NCBI GenBank assembly: GCA_964017065.1
Contig: OZ024788.1
Span: 1,506,305 to 1,570,304 of the forward strand
DNA length: 64,000 nucleotides
Reading direction: 5' to 3'
Source: Haliclona indistincta
Lineage: Eukaryota > Porifera > Demospongiae > Haplosclerida > Chalinidae
Shown here: positions 1-11,949 of the stretch, one piece after another
Position numbering within the stretch: position 1 is the first letter of the stretch
Layout: the number at the start of each line of letters is the position of its first letter
Notes under the pieces: generated by a model
Databases searched by the model: none
The model's input: only the letters and a program-made list of their open reading frames with translations
Told to the model about the DNA's origin: nothing
Program-made: the position numbers and the translations under genes

Positions 1-2752
1 ATAACTGGTGATGTTAGCACCAGTTTGAAGATTTTCAATTAGTGGAGCAGTTTCACAGGACAGAATGTACTGCTAGATAATACATTTCAGTGCTCTTGTG
101 TAGTTGGTTACGATAACTGGTGATGTTAGCACCAGTTTGAAGATTTTCAATTAGTGGAGCAGTTTCACCGCACAGAATGTACTGCTAGATAATACATTTC
201 AGTGCTCTTGTGTAGTTGGTTACGATCAAAGGTGATGTTAGCACCGGTTCGAAGATTTTCAATTAGTGGAGCAGTTTCACAGGACAGAATGTACTGCTAG
301 ATAATACATTCCAGTGCTCTTGTGTAGTTGGTTACGATAACTGGTGATGTTAGCACCAGTTTGAAGATTTTCAATTAGTGGAGCAGTTTCACCGCACAGA
401 ATGTACTGCTAGATAATACATTTCAGTGCTCTTGTGTAGTTGGTTACGATCAAAGGTGATGTTAGCACCGGTTCGAAGATTTTCAATTAGTGGAGCAGTT
501 TCACAGGACAGAATGTACTGCTAGTTCAGTGCTCTTGTGTAGTTGGTTACGATCACAGGTGATGTTCGCACCAGTTTGAAGATTTTCAATTAGTGGAGCA
601 GTTTCACAGGACAGAATGTACTGCTAGATACTACATTTCAGTGCTCTTGTGTATTTGGTTACGATCACAGGTGATGTTAGCACCAGTTTGAAGATTTTCA
701 ACTAGTGGAGCAGTTTCACAGGACAGAATGTACTGCTTGATAATACATTTCAGTGCTCCTGTGTAGTTGGTTACGATCACAGGTGATGTTAGCACCAGTT
801 TGAGGATTTTCAACTAGTGGAGCAGTTTCACAGCACAGAATGTACTGCTAGATAATACATTTCAGTGCTCTTGTGTAGTTGTTTACTATCAAAGGTGATA
901 TTAGCACCAGTTTGAAGATTTTCAATTAGTGGAGCAGTTTCACAGCACAGAATGTACTGCTAGATAATACATTTCAGTGCTCTTGTGTAGTTGGTTACGA
1001 TAACTGGTGATGTTAGCACCAGTTTGAAGATTTTCAATTAGTGGAGCAGTTTCACCGCACAGAATGTACTGCTAGATAATACATTTCAGTGCTCTTGTGT
1101 AGTTGGTTACGATCACAGGTGATGTTAGCACCAGTTTGAAGATTTTCAACTAGTGGAGCAGTTTCACAGGACAGAATGTACTGCTTGATAATACATTTCA
1201 GTGCTCCTGTGTAGTTGGTTACGATCACAGGTGATGTTAGCACCAGTTTGAGGATTTTCAACTAGTGGAGCAGTTTCACAGCACAGAATGTACTGCTAGA
1301 TAATACATTTCAGTGCTCTTGTGTAGTTGTTTACTATCAAAGGTGATGTTAGCACCAGTTTGAAGATTTTCAATTAGTGGAGCAGTTTCACAGCACAGAA
1401 TGTACTGCTAGATAATACATTTCAGTGCTCTTGTGTAGTTGGTTACGATAACTGGTGATGTTAGCACCAGTTTGAAGATTTTCAATTAGTGGAGCAGTTT
1501 CACCGCACAGAATGTACTGCTAGATAATACATTTCAGTGCTCTTGTGTAGTTGGTTACGATAACTGGTGATGTTAGCACCAGTTTGAAGATTTTCAATTA
1601 GTGGAGCAGTTTCACCGCACAGAATGTACTGCTAGATAATACATTTCAGTGCTCTTGTGTAGTTGGTTACGATCAAAGGTGATGTTAGCACCGGTTCGAA
1701 GATTTTCAATTAGTGGAGCAGTTTCACAGGACAGAATGTACTGCTAGTTCAGTGCTCTTGTGTAGTTGGTTACGATAACTGGTGATGTTAGCACCAGTTT
1801 GAAGATTTTCAACTAGTGGAGCAGTTTCACAGGACAGAATGTACTGCTTGATAATACATTTCAGTGCTCCTGTGTAGTTGGTTACGATCACAGGTGATGT
1901 TAGCACCAGTTTGAGGATTTTCAACTAGTGGAGCAGTTTCACAGGACAGAATGTACTGCTAGATACTACATTTCAGTGCTCTTGTGTATTTGGTTACGAT
2001 CACAGGTGATGTTAGCACCAGTTTGAAGATTTTCAACTAGTGGAGCAGTTTCACAGGACAGAATGTACTGCTTGATAATACATTTCAGTGCTCCTGTGTA
2101 GTTGGTTACGATCACAGGTGATGTTAGCACCAGTTTGAGGATTTTCAACTAGTGGAGCCGTTTCACAGCACAGAATGTACTGCTAGATAATACATTTCAG
2201 TGCTCTTGTGTAGTTGTTTACTATCAAAGGTGATGTTAGCACCAGTTTGAAGATTTTCAATTAGTGGAGCAGTTTCACAGCACAGAATGTACTGCTAGAT
2301 AATACATTTCAGTGCTCTTGTGTAGTTGGTTACGATAACTGGTGATGTTAGCACCAGTTTGAAGATTTTTAATTAGTGGAGCAGTTTCACAGGACAGAAT
2401 GTACTGCTAGATACTACATTTCAGTGCTCTTGTGTAGTTGGTTACGATCACAGGTGATGTTAGCACCAGTTTGAAGATTTTCAACTAGTGGAGCAGTTTC
2501 ACAGGACAGAATGTACTGCTTGATAATACATTTCAGTGCTCTTGTGTATTTGGTTACGATCACAGGTGATGTTAGCACCAGTTTGAAGATTTTCAACTAG
2601 TGGAGCAGTTTCACAGCACAGAATGTACTGCTAGATAATACATTTCAGTGCTCTTGTGTATTTGGTTACGATCACAGGTGATGTTAGCACCAGTTTGAAG
2701 ATTTTCAATTAGTGGAGCAGTTTCACAGGACTAAGTGTACTGCTAGATAATA
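1..2752. repeat. 112-bp satellite array with higher-order structure
   Basis: About 24 tandem copies of a 112-bp unit run from the window edge to about 2752, so the array continues off the left end. Monomers differ by a few diagnostic bases: the unit start reads ataactgg, atcacagg or atcaaagg, and the middle reads ttagtgg or ctagtgg. At least two monomers lack about 13 bp (near 525 and 1746). Variants recur in the same order about 448 bp apart (near 802 and 1251), and a longer block recurs about 1335 bp apart (near 631 and 1966), which is higher-order repeat structure. Short minus-strand reading frames of 60-69 codons recur only because the monomers are similar; 112 is not a multiple of three, so I call it non-coding. 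Confidence 0.95.
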
Positions 2753-3155
2753 CATGTCAAATGTATACCACAAATAAGGGCTTAGACTATACTAGAGGTA
2801 GCAGAATGTTCAATATCTACGAAACTGATGCCAACAATGATTCTAGTAACAAGATGCTTTAAAATGCATACTACCAGAAGATGGCTTGGACTACTAGAAT
2901 CAGCCATATTCTCTAAATTCATGAACTGAAATGTGGAAAACAATCATGTTGACTAGTCAGCAAGATGATGCCATAGCAATTGTTCGGGTGTTAGGATGTA
3001 TAATGTATTCACTTGTAGATAGGTGAAAATGTATAACAGCGAAGAAACACGCAATAACTCTTTTTGCACACTTAATTCGGGGTCTTCCCTACATAACCGT
3101 GCCGACCGGCATGGTTAATTATTTTAAGCTTGAATTGTCTTATTTATAATAAAAA
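2753..3155. other. gene-free stretch between satellite and SET gene
   Basis: I see no coding exon or clear repeat here. It holds the 3' flank of the minus-strand SET-domain locus and the edge of the satellite. No terminal inverted repeat pairing with the other side of that locus (near 8.1-8.4 kb) could be recognised by eye. Confidence 0.5.
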
Positions 3156-3709
3156 TTAAGATGATAACCATAAAAATGAAGCTAAGCTTGTTTTTGTCCT
3201 ATCTCCATAGTCATACAAGATTTCCTCATTTTGTTCTATGTTTCTAGATGCCAAGGCGATCAACCTTGGCACGCCATCTTCAGTGTGAAACAGCCTCATA
3301 GTACAATTGTACTGCTTTCTTGAATGATTGATTAGCCTTCCAAGGCGGCCACTTTCAGATGTTGCATCAACACTGCTCAAGAAATGATAATTCTGATGCA
3401 TTGCATAACAATTAAAATTACCATAACTTCTTTCCTTTGTCCTCAAAAAAGAACATGTAGCATTGACTTGAGTTGTAAGTCTTTTCTCGAAGCTTGGCCT
3501 CATTTCCAGAAATTAATTCACCAGCATATTCAACTATGTACTCTCCTTTCTTGAAATACCGGGTTGACTTTACCCCTCTGCCTTTTCCTGAAATTTTGGC
3601 AGCCTGATGGATGTAATAAACATGAATAAAAATTTATGTAAAAATTACTAACTCTGATGCCTTCATCTCCCTCGAAAATTTTCATTTCAATTTGTGCTTT
3701 CCATTGATT
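3156..3709 (-). CDS. KMT5A/SET8-like SET-domain exons (H4K20-type lysine methyltransferase)
   Basis: Three minus-strand exons (3653-3709, 3422-3603, 3156-3372) separated by introns of 48-49 bp read as one open frame of 152 codons ending at TAA 3158-3156. The order is a short lead-in, then GKGRGV (cofactor-binding start of SET), an EYAGELI strand, CVDAT, RLGRLINHS and EILYDYGDR. These are the diagnostic blocks of the KMT5A/PR-Set7 branch, which monomethylates histone H4 Lys20; the NHS and YDYGD residues that form the active site are present. The piece covers essentially only the SET domain, without the long N-terminal part of animal KMT5A. It lies 190 bp downstream of the Ulp1 gene on the same strand. 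The first exon is phase 0 and can be joined in frame to the catalytic Ulp1 exon (4067-4135) if the exon with the stop is skipped; an internal ATG could instead start a separate protein. Confidence 0.82.
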
Positions 3710-3899
3710 CTATGTTAATATTTTTGTCATGAAACAACAATGTTACAAAAACAAACATGTAGGTTGTAATTATTACAGTCATCAGAAATTCAATTCAATT
3801 GGCAGGCTTCACCTGTTGTACTGCACTTGGCACTCTCTTTGTTTTATCACTCCTATAGTGCATAATATAGCTATTATACATAGAGCAATTACAGTTATT

Positions 3900-6800
3900 T
3901 CAGCACCTTTGGTCATTATACATGTGGTATAAGATTGAGCCTCTTAAGCATGATGGCTCAAAAGAATCTTGTAATTGAACACTGTTCATGTCAGATGCCT
4001 ATTAAAATTATTGAACAGTTTTAGCCTACGATGTTCAGTGTGTGCCTTGTGTTCAGTCTAGCTCACCTTGTACAATAATGTTATGTTGTGCAACATATGC
4101 AGCCCACAGTCATAATTGTTGTTTTGCTTATTCACCTGCATGTTTGGTATTAATAGCTTTATTTTGAATAATACACTAACCTTTAAAACCTTAGGTACTA
4201 GTACAGTAGAACTTCCAGTCACAGAATTGATGAATTCGTTTAAATGCTTGACTTCTCTTACATGAGAATTAGCTGACATCGAATCAAGTACGTACACACT
4301 ACAAAATTTTTAATCTACTTTCATTATAATTACTTCAAACAACTTACAGTCTTGTGTTGCGTTCTACCACAAGTAGGATCCAATGCCATGCATCTCTATA
4401 ATACAAATAACATTGCTGATTATACTTATAAAGAGTTACTAGACAACCTTATGTTGCAAGGAAAAATGCTCAGAGAATGGGTCCAAAATGTTTTCCCTCC
4501 ATTTACTGCCTTGTGCATTGCTTTCATGGCCTTTTTCTTTTCATCAACTGACTGAGAACTTTGTGCAATTCTTGTGATGCCCTGAAATGTTAGGGCGCTA
4601 ACAATGTAAGATTTGTCAGATTCCGGAAGCATGGCTCTGTATTATTAAAGTAGCTAATACATTGCAAAGTGTACATGTTTTATACGCACCTTACAAAGAA
4701 ATCTACAATTCCATCACTAATCCCTCGTCCAGGATAAACAGACTGGATATCATTGTAGTGTAGTTGGTAATTCTTTGACATCCTATTATTTAAATTAATT
4801 TGAATCATTGAATTTTGTCAATGAAGTAAACTCACACTTTATTGTTGCTATCACTCATTTCTTTGCAGCAGATAAATTGGTCATCTTCAGTCAGTGTCAT
4901 TCCCGTGCAAACAGTATGATACCAACTGTAGCATCGGTCACACTGCACCCAGTCCAGTAGTTCACTCTCGAGCTTATCAGACACGCACTGCCCCATCCTT
5001 ATCATTCCACAGTGAGAAGCAACGAAAGTGGCACCTTTAGGGCCCATTCTTTTTGGCCTAGGGGCTATAAGATGCATTAAAGTAGTGTATAGTTGTTATT
5101 ATTAGCAATTTCACCTAAGGATGGTATCAGTGGAATAATATGATTAGGTGCCCTGGATTCCTCCTTTGATCGCACCCACATGATGTGGACAGTTGGTGCT
5201 TTAGTGATCTTAGAAAACAACGGTAGGATTTGTCTGTCGTATCCACAGCCTGAAAACTGTTTTTCAACATATTGCTGAATTGGAAGTTCAATTACGTCTG
5301 TCAAAAATTGCAGCTGCAGAAGGCCTGCAACCAAAATGGTCCAACGGTACAATAAAATTATAATACTTACCAGAATATGCTCCAAAATGTGCTGTTGACA
5401 CTATTTCTTCTTTTAGAATGTATTCCACAAGATTCTCAGTCGTTGGATTGGACTGTGGCCTGTTTAAGAAAGTAGCATCGCTGCTTGCTACCGTGCACAC
5501 AAATTGCTGAGCACGGTCTGGATCATGTAAGTCTGCAGTGTACTGAAACAGCAAGTATAACAGCATGAGTGTTATAGTTGATTAAGTTATTCACCAGTTT
5601 GAGATAGTCGAGAAACTTTTCTACAGCAAAACAGACACTGTTTAGTCGTAGAAGACTGCTTGAATCAGTGTTTCCGAACAAAGCAACACTGACACTACTG
5701 TATAAGCAGTTTCCGTCGCCACTAGATTCAAGAGGAGTAAATCCTCGTGGAGGGGTAACGCATTCTGCTGTGCTATACCAAGTAGCAAATAATCATTACA
5801 GTGAAAGTTGGTCAAATCACTTACTTGCAGAATTCAACTTGTGGCATCCCTATTGGTGCAAGATTTTCAGCCAGGTCTTTTTTTGCTTTAATTTCTGTTA
5901 CTTTCTGAACAAATTGATTCCAGTCATTCCTGCAACTGCAGATATCAGCGAGCACCATTTCTTCCAATGGCACTCTCTGCAAAAGTTCATTAACTTGAAT
6001 AAAATTACTTAAAACTTCCATAATGCTGACCTGAGTTAATGGAGCTATATTGGTTGAGACAACTGGAGACTGCAATTTGGACTGTGCCATCTCAGATAGA
6101 CAAGGTACTTCTTTGGGTGACACATCCTCCCTCTGCCAAAGTTATTAAAATTAATGATAATAATTATAATTTATTATTTATGATTGCCAATTAACTTACC
6201 TCCAAATCAGATGAAGTATCAGCTGATTGCAACCTGGCACCATGATCAGTTGATGGAGAAATTTGGTGATTTTCACCATCACTCCTGATAATTAATATGT
6301 TCAACGATAATTGCACATGTGCTTTCTTACACATTGTACATATTTGGACAACTCTGTATAAATGCTCTCATGATGTCGCACATCTCAGTGAAGGAATACT
6401 TTTTGCCTCCACCTATACAGTACATAATAATAATAGCATGTTAATTATAGCAAGCTATTCAAAAACACCTTCTTGATGTGATGGACATTTGAACTCTATT
6501 TCTGCTGGAAACCATGCAGGTTTGTTCCTAACATCCCTGTAAAATCCTCCTTTTCTTCCTGCATAGAGATGTTTACAATGATTTTCATGCTCAGATTCTT
6601 TACTTACGCCAAGGATTTAGCACACGATTAGTCAGTTTGTACAGTGTGTCAGTTGTGAAGTCAGCAGGCTCATTTGTAGGCAGCTCCAGAGGCCTAATCA
6701 CAAGAGGGTGGGTTGCTGGTGAACTTGGCTCGACAGCTATGTGTTAAAAAATAATTATAGGAACCTGAAAAAAAATAATGACCATGCACAGATGAGGCTG

Positions 6801-7341
6801 TTCTTATGAAGGTATTCCTGACGTGCTCATCCTCGCAAAATTTTTTCATGAAGGGTGGACCTAAAAATTTTAAAAACAATTCTAAGTTTCTTTGTGATCT
6901 ACATAAATTATTTGCTTTACCAGTCCACACAATCTGAGGTGGGCGACCTCTCTCTGTTTTAAGATACATTAACGCAAAACTAGGAACAACAGGTTCGCTG
7001 CCTTGTGTCCAGCTTTTTGCCTTTAATAATGAACACATTGTAAAGTAATGATTTTAAACTTTCCATTTTGATCACCTTTTTCACCATTTGCTGCCACTTT
7101 TTGCTATTCCGTTGGCGCTTTCTCCGAATAAGCTGAGGAAGAGTTTCCTATAATATAAAGTGGTATTTTCATTATTGTGGCAATTATAGCAATTATGATT
7201 ACTTTTTGTTGAACTTGCATTTCTTCACTTGAACTATTTTGCGACAATCACACAATAATTTATTATTATTAGGAGCACTGACCAAGATTGAGCAATTTGA
7301 TCACACCCAGGAATCATTGGATCACTACTTGAGTTATCCAT
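3900..7341 (-). CDS. multidomain OTU-PHD-Ulp1 peptidase gene, 20 exons
   Basis: Start ATG 7341-7339, stop TGA 3902-3900. I could trace 20 exons (from 7283-7341, 7203-7233 and 7076-7147 down to 4067-4135 and 3900-3998) joined by short GT-AG introns, all phases matching, for 812 codons. Residues 1-54 are basic; 55-240 hold an unknown domain with a W-F-P motif; 243-344 are leucine-rich. Residues 345-531 are OTU-like, with SGDGNCLY (Asp364, Cys367) and a closing APNHIIPL (His523). Residues 550-598 are PHD-like: the middle ligands (QCDRC, WYHTVC) are clear, the outer pairs irregular. Residues 609-780 are Ulp1/C48 with His706 (AWHW), Asp723, Gln761 and Cys767 (NNYDCGLH). The OTU fold cleaves ubiquitin, C48 cleaves SUMO; both triads look intact. 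A transposon accessory gene is the likeliest context; a domesticated host gene is the alternative. Confidence 0.8.
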
Positions 7342-7439
7342 CTATTACGAATAAATTAATTTTAAATTGAATCATTACATGCTGCATCTGTACCTTATGG
7401 TTGTGTTGTTATGAAATGCACTCTCTCGGTGATAATTAT

Positions 7440-8350
7440 ACTAACTCGTTAGTGCAATTGTGAGAGCTAAATCAGCTGCACACTGGAAGGACTGAAAAAC
7501 AATGAAAACTACATGGTTGTTGCAAAATTGGAAGGCTATAAAATACCTGAACTGTTGGAGAACTGACTGCAGGGCCAATATCCTGGCAGGCTGCTGAACT
7601 CTGAATAAGTATGACTTGATTGGCTGCTGCTAAACTTGGAACAGGGAGAATGGCAGTTCAGTAGAACTATTAGGTGATTGCTGCTAACTGGCTGCATGCA
7701 TATGCTAACAACTGGGAGAACTGATTCAAAGCTTTTCCCCTTTATAATAAACTCTCATGTCTCAAGGGACTTTGTTCAAAGCAAATTTAATTTTATTCAT
7801 TAGAGTGTGTATCTTTGTACATGTAATATAGATAATAATTTTAAAGGGCTTAAACTTTGTTTTAATTGATACATGCAAGATACCATTGCAACTAGTATTT
7901 GTAAAAATAATAATTCCAATAGTCAATTTTCTAAACAAAAAGTCCAACTGAATAATAACATGCATGCAGAAAGAGCTGGTAGCCTAGTATGCAAGCTGGT
8001 TTGCAGACATCAGGTTTGCAGCAACCACTCTGCCTGAGTGACTCAGCTCAAAGGGAACTGCATTTTGCTTTTACATACATGTAGGTTTCTACACATACAC
8101 AAGTGCGCGCGCACGTGATACACTTCAACAGACGCGAGGTCATATATTATATCATATTATTCAAAATGTAGGTCATGGTGGCTTAGATGTAGCTAGCTAT
8201 GGACGGGCGTGGCCCGTCCTTGTCTAGCTTGGATAGACTCTCTTTGATATCAGGTATGCCTAACTATCTTGACTGTAACCGATGCGCGCTAACTTACTGA
8301 ATTATGTACATGTATAGGGCAAAGAGTCAAGGCCGCGGGAAGGACCAGAA
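7440..8350 (-). promoter_or_regulatory. 5' leader/promoter region shared with the transposase-like locus at 23.6-24.3 kb
   Basis: This stretch directly upstream of the OTU-Ulp1 start shares ordered blocks with 23640-24310: ctcatgtctcaa followed by a caaa..ttattcat block, GCAGACAT with TTTGCAGC, GCGCACGTGA or GTGCACGTGA (E-box CACGTG), and GACTCT..TTTGAT / GACTCTTTCTGAT before CAGGTATGCCTA. The blocks keep the same order and orientation relative to each gene start, so they are homologous rather than chance matches. Which bases are promoter, 5' UTR or transposon end is not resolved. Confidence 0.6.
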
Positions 8351-8471
8351 GATCACACCAATAATATTACACTATATATAACTGTGTGAGTCGATCAGAA
8401 TTGTCTAACACTCGTAATGTAAATGGTAAATACACATGTATAATAAGTCTGTTTCTGGCACTGTCCTAGGT

Positions 8472-8756
8472 CAAGGGGTGGTCACTCCAATAGGTCCTGT
8501 ACTCACAGCTGCGACCGCGGTCAAGATTTTTGACCGCCCAAAAAGCAGCTTGACCGTTTGACCGCCTCGATTTTACAGCATTGACCGTTGACCGGCGCAC
8601 TAAAATTGAGCGATGAGTAAGCCCCTGGTAATTAACTAGCCCGAAGCCGTCTTGATCGTTGACTAGAGGGTCCAAAATTTGTCCTTGACCGCTTGACCGT
8701 ATCTTGACCGCAGTTGCGGATGTGAGTATAGGACCAATTGGAGTGACCACCCCTTG
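8472..8756. mobile_element. MITE, 5-bp target duplication (hAT-like, possibly hAT5)
   Basis: 285-bp element with imperfect terminal inverted repeats of about 50 bp beginning CAAGGGGTGGTCACTCCAAT and ending with the complement. TAGGT is duplicated at 8467-8471 and 8757-8761. The inside is rich in TTGACCG words in both orientations (gaccgttgaccg). No coding capacity. The family call rests only on the 5-bp duplication and the CAAGG terminus. Confidence 0.8.
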
Positions 8757-8761
8757 TAGGT

Positions 8762-9230
8762 TTTTGAGTATCTTCGTTGTTTGTGTGTAGTTGGGTGTGG
8801 CCCAACCTTTGGTCATAATTGTGTTGCATAAACAGAATTTCAGCTTGCACCTTTGTTGGTTGGTGATGTGTACTACACTCTACCTCATGTGCATGCATCC
8901 CTTACATTGTTATATTCACAAAGATCAGCTTTTCAAAATTGAAATGTGCCATAATTTTTTAGACATCATGACCTTAGTCCCATAATGAAAACATTGCAGG
9001 TCAAAATGGTTGATTTCAAAACTAAAGTCTGGATGCTTGCATAAACATAAATGCCATAGAAATACTCTGCTACCAGTTTAGCTGGAAGGCTGACAGAATA
9101 GCACCCAACTTAGCACATATTGCACAATAGATGGCAATGTCCATTTCTGTGTGTGACTGCAGGCTCTGTTGTCACCATGGGAAACCTGTTGGCACAAGAA
9201 TGCAATGGTTTATAATTTTTTAAACAGAAT
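8762..9230. other. gene-free spacer between two MITEs
   Basis: No exon, repeat or conserved motif recognised. Confidence 0.4.
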
Positions 9231-9238
9231 ATGCTGAA

Positions 9239-9582
9239 TAGTGTTGGGCAATAAACCGATATTTAGTTACATCGGGATATAAAACGGCAATCGAATACAT
9301 AATCAAATTGGCTACCGTATTATCGGTTTATCGAATCATTTATATGCAATCAGATACTACCACATGTTCCATTCACTGATTGATCAATTGTGCGTACTCA
9401 TACTCTACTGAAACCAGGAAAAGTGAACATGTTGGTGTTTTTGTCAAAAAAGGTTCATTTTGTTATTAATAACCTCAACAAACAATAGCTACATTATTAT
9501 CGGCCGGCCGGGATATCTAGTTATATCATATTTCAACTGCATTGATAGTTGAATATTTAAAAATCGATATCGCCCAACGCTA
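9239..9582. mobile_element. hAT-type MITE with 8-bp target duplication
   Basis: 344 bp. Ends read TAGTGTTGGGCAATA on the left and its near complement (cgatatcgcccaacgcta) on the right. The flanks ATGCTGAA (9231-9238) and ATGTTGAA (9583-9590) are an 8-bp target duplication with one change. An 8-bp duplication plus a GTTGGGC terminus is characteristic of hAT elements. Internal sequence is AT-rich and carries CGATAT/ATATCG words. Confidence 0.85.
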
Positions 9583-9600
9583 ATGTTGAATGTGACTTGT

Positions 9601-9881
9601 CAGTAGCGTAACTACCGTGAGGCGGAGGAGGCGCTTGCCTCCTCGCTTTTGCCCAACCAGAATTTTTATGAACGTACTATACCTTGCCTGGTACAGCTGT
9701 CTATCTTGCTCAATTCTCCAGGCAAACTCGAATGCACTATTATTCTAAATAATGCACCATGTTTTTTGAGTCAGCGAATGACGAAAAATGACTAAATCTA
9801 ATGAATATTAATTAGTTAAGTTTCAAAATCGCGCGCTTACGCGCGCGCCTCCTTACTTCAAAATTTCTTGTTACGCCCCTG
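9601..9881. mobile_element. MITE, 5-bp target duplication
   Basis: Terminal repeats CAGTAGCGTAAC and, at the right end inverted, CAGGGGCGTAAC, with GC-rich subterminal blocks (ggcggaggaggcgc and gcgcgcgcct). CTTGT is duplicated at 9596-9600 and 9882-9886. It begins ten bases after the previous MITE's target duplication. It shares the 5-bp duplication and CARGG-like terminus with the elements at 8472 and 32463. Confidence 0.65.
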
Positions 9882-9886
9882 CTTGT

Positions 9887-11229
9887 GACACTAATTCAAG
9901 CTATTTATACTTTTGTTGTTTGACAAAAAAATTATACATTTGCTAGTCTCGTCTGACTACTACGTCTGAAATTTTTATGGAATAATTATAGTACAAATGG
10001 CCTATTTTTGTTGTTTTACACATTCGCTTCTTTTGTAAATTCATTCCTGCAAAACTTTATTCCTACACAATGTTTACTTAGGAATCTGCTGTTTCCTACG
10101 TCATATTTGCTTGTCGTGTTTCCTAGCACTATTCACATGAGCTAGTGTTGCATTGTACCTAGTCTAACTGTAGTAAATACCTAGTCTAGCTGCCAAACTT
10201 CCTGACATGAGTCAGAATGCTAATTGGACTTTTAATTTACTTGCTCTAGCAAGTAACAATTACCTGACAAAGTGGTTACATCGGTAGGTATGTGACGTTA
10301 GACATTAGGTGATGTGTGTCGATATAGTACTGTACTACTGGTCAGTTGATAAAAAAGGGCAGCTTAAAGACGCCATTATGCTTAATCATGGTTTTAAACA
10401 GTTCGAACTAAAAGCAGCAGCTCACGTCGCTACTACCCATAGTGGTAGTCATGTCCTTGAAATACTTTAGAGCTTGTTCAAGACTTGTGATACATTGTTA
10501 AGTGCCATCCGAATGACAAAATATCAAGTCAACACAGCAGACAAGAGGGCGATACCATTTGCATTGGCCATTTAAGCTCAACCCACCATTCATCAAACTC
10601 TGCTAGGTCCAACACTGCTGTAAATTCATTACTAACAGCTGTTTAGACATCTCAACCACAGCATCAATCTTGTTCAAAGAATACTGCCAAAGTATTTATG
10701 TGGTTTTCTGGTCAGACTTCTGAAGGAACAAAGGATCTTTAAAAGCTTTGTAGTGGTTTAGTTGCAGACCACATCATAGCTAATACCTATCCACTTAGTG
10801 GTCTTGTTTAGTCACACTACTTGATGACTACAGGGCAGTATTTGCCTTCTTGATAAAGAGCTGGGCAGCTTTCCCTAGTTTTTGTTGGTATAAAAACGTT
10901 GTAATCCATCATGTGAGAACAAGAGATACAGCACTTCACCTGCCAGTAAAACTAGGCACCTAAGATGCTGATGCCTCGGTGGATTATGCACTGACTATTT
11001 ACACAGGCGAAACAATTATTATTGCTACCACAGTATCTATTCAAATATCACACAGTACACTGAGCAGGCAGAAGGCCTGAAGCTGCAGTAATTTTGGTAT
11101 GCAATCAGAAGCCAAACAATGCTGACCACATGGTGTGACTATTAATTTACTGGGCGTGTCTACAATGAGTAGCCATTGTAGTAGCCAGTGAGTCAGTGAG
11201 TCAGTAGCCAGTGAGCCAGTGAGTAGCTA
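9887..11229. other. gene-free stretch with a dispersed repeat fragment
   Basis: No exon recognised. About 10637-10820 is similar to 25725-25900 (shared blocks: actgccaaa, atgtggttttctggtcagacttc / atgtggttttttgatcaaacttc, gctttgtagtggtt), so it is a remnant of an unidentified dispersed repeat. The right edge (11190-11225) has short gtgagtcagtgagt tandem wording. Confidence 0.45.
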
Positions 11230-11239
11230 GCTTGCCATG

Positions 11240-11838
11240 TAGCCTCGTCCCCAGGCTCTAGGCGTGGGCGGCAAGCGTGGGCGGCAAAGATAGAGCCTGG
11301 TACGCATTGCAGGCGCATGCGCTGAATTTTAAGTATTAACCATCAGATGGTTAATCCGTATACCACAGTAAACTACTGTTGATGTCCGTGCATTCTTGTT
11401 TTTATCAGGATACTCATCGTTTAGTTTTGAAAAATACAGAAGCAGCAGTGTTTAGGCCAGCAAAGCATGCCACGATGAATCATTGTACTGTTACGAGCCA
11501 TATCTAACGCCACAAGCAGCGAATATTCTCGATTTTGGCCTAATTTCGACAAAGTAAGTGCTCAGTCTAAACAGGTCTCCAATTGCTCACAATTATGCTG
11601 TGTACGGTACCTGCACAAGCGGCAAAGTAGATGCAGCAGCTTACCTGAGCATGGTTGGATCCCAAAATCTTTCCAGCGTTGGTTCGCATTAATGCATAAA
11701 TTTATAAAGGCGGAGCGAGGGCGGTGTCTTACGATTAATCTCCCGCGCTTTTCAAAATCTGGCGCATGCGCCTACATTGCGTACCAGGCTCTATCTTTGC
11801 CACCCACGCCTATAGCCTAGAGCCTGGGGACGAGGCTA
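11240..11838. mobile_element. long-TIR element with 10-bp flanking repeat (Mutator-like candidate)
   Basis: 599 bp. The termini are inverted repeats of about 80 bp starting TAGCCTCGTCCCCAGGCTCT, continuing through GGCAAAGATAGAGCCTGGTACGC and GGCGCATGCGC at both ends. The flank GCTTGCCATG occurs at 11230-11239 and 11839-11848. Because the terminus is itself partly palindromic with the flank, the true duplication could be 9 to about 14 bp. Long TIRs plus a duplication near 9-10 bp suggest a Mutator-like element. No coding capacity. Confidence 0.75.
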
Positions 11839-11949
11839 GCTTGCCATGTAGCTTCCTCGCGCATTTTGTCCGGACTTACGCTGCTATACTGTAGTCTAAA
11901 CTAACCTACAAGCTACTAGGCAGTCGTCTATGACCAGTTTTGTCTTCAG

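Noticed and set aside
631..2596. Repeated 60-69-codon minus-strand frames in the satellite
   Set aside because: They recur only because the 112-bp monomers repeat; the frame does not continue from unit to unit and the composition is not protein-like.
1..2752. CRISPR array
   Set aside because: The unit is a contiguous 112-bp tandem repeat without unique spacers, in a eukaryotic context.
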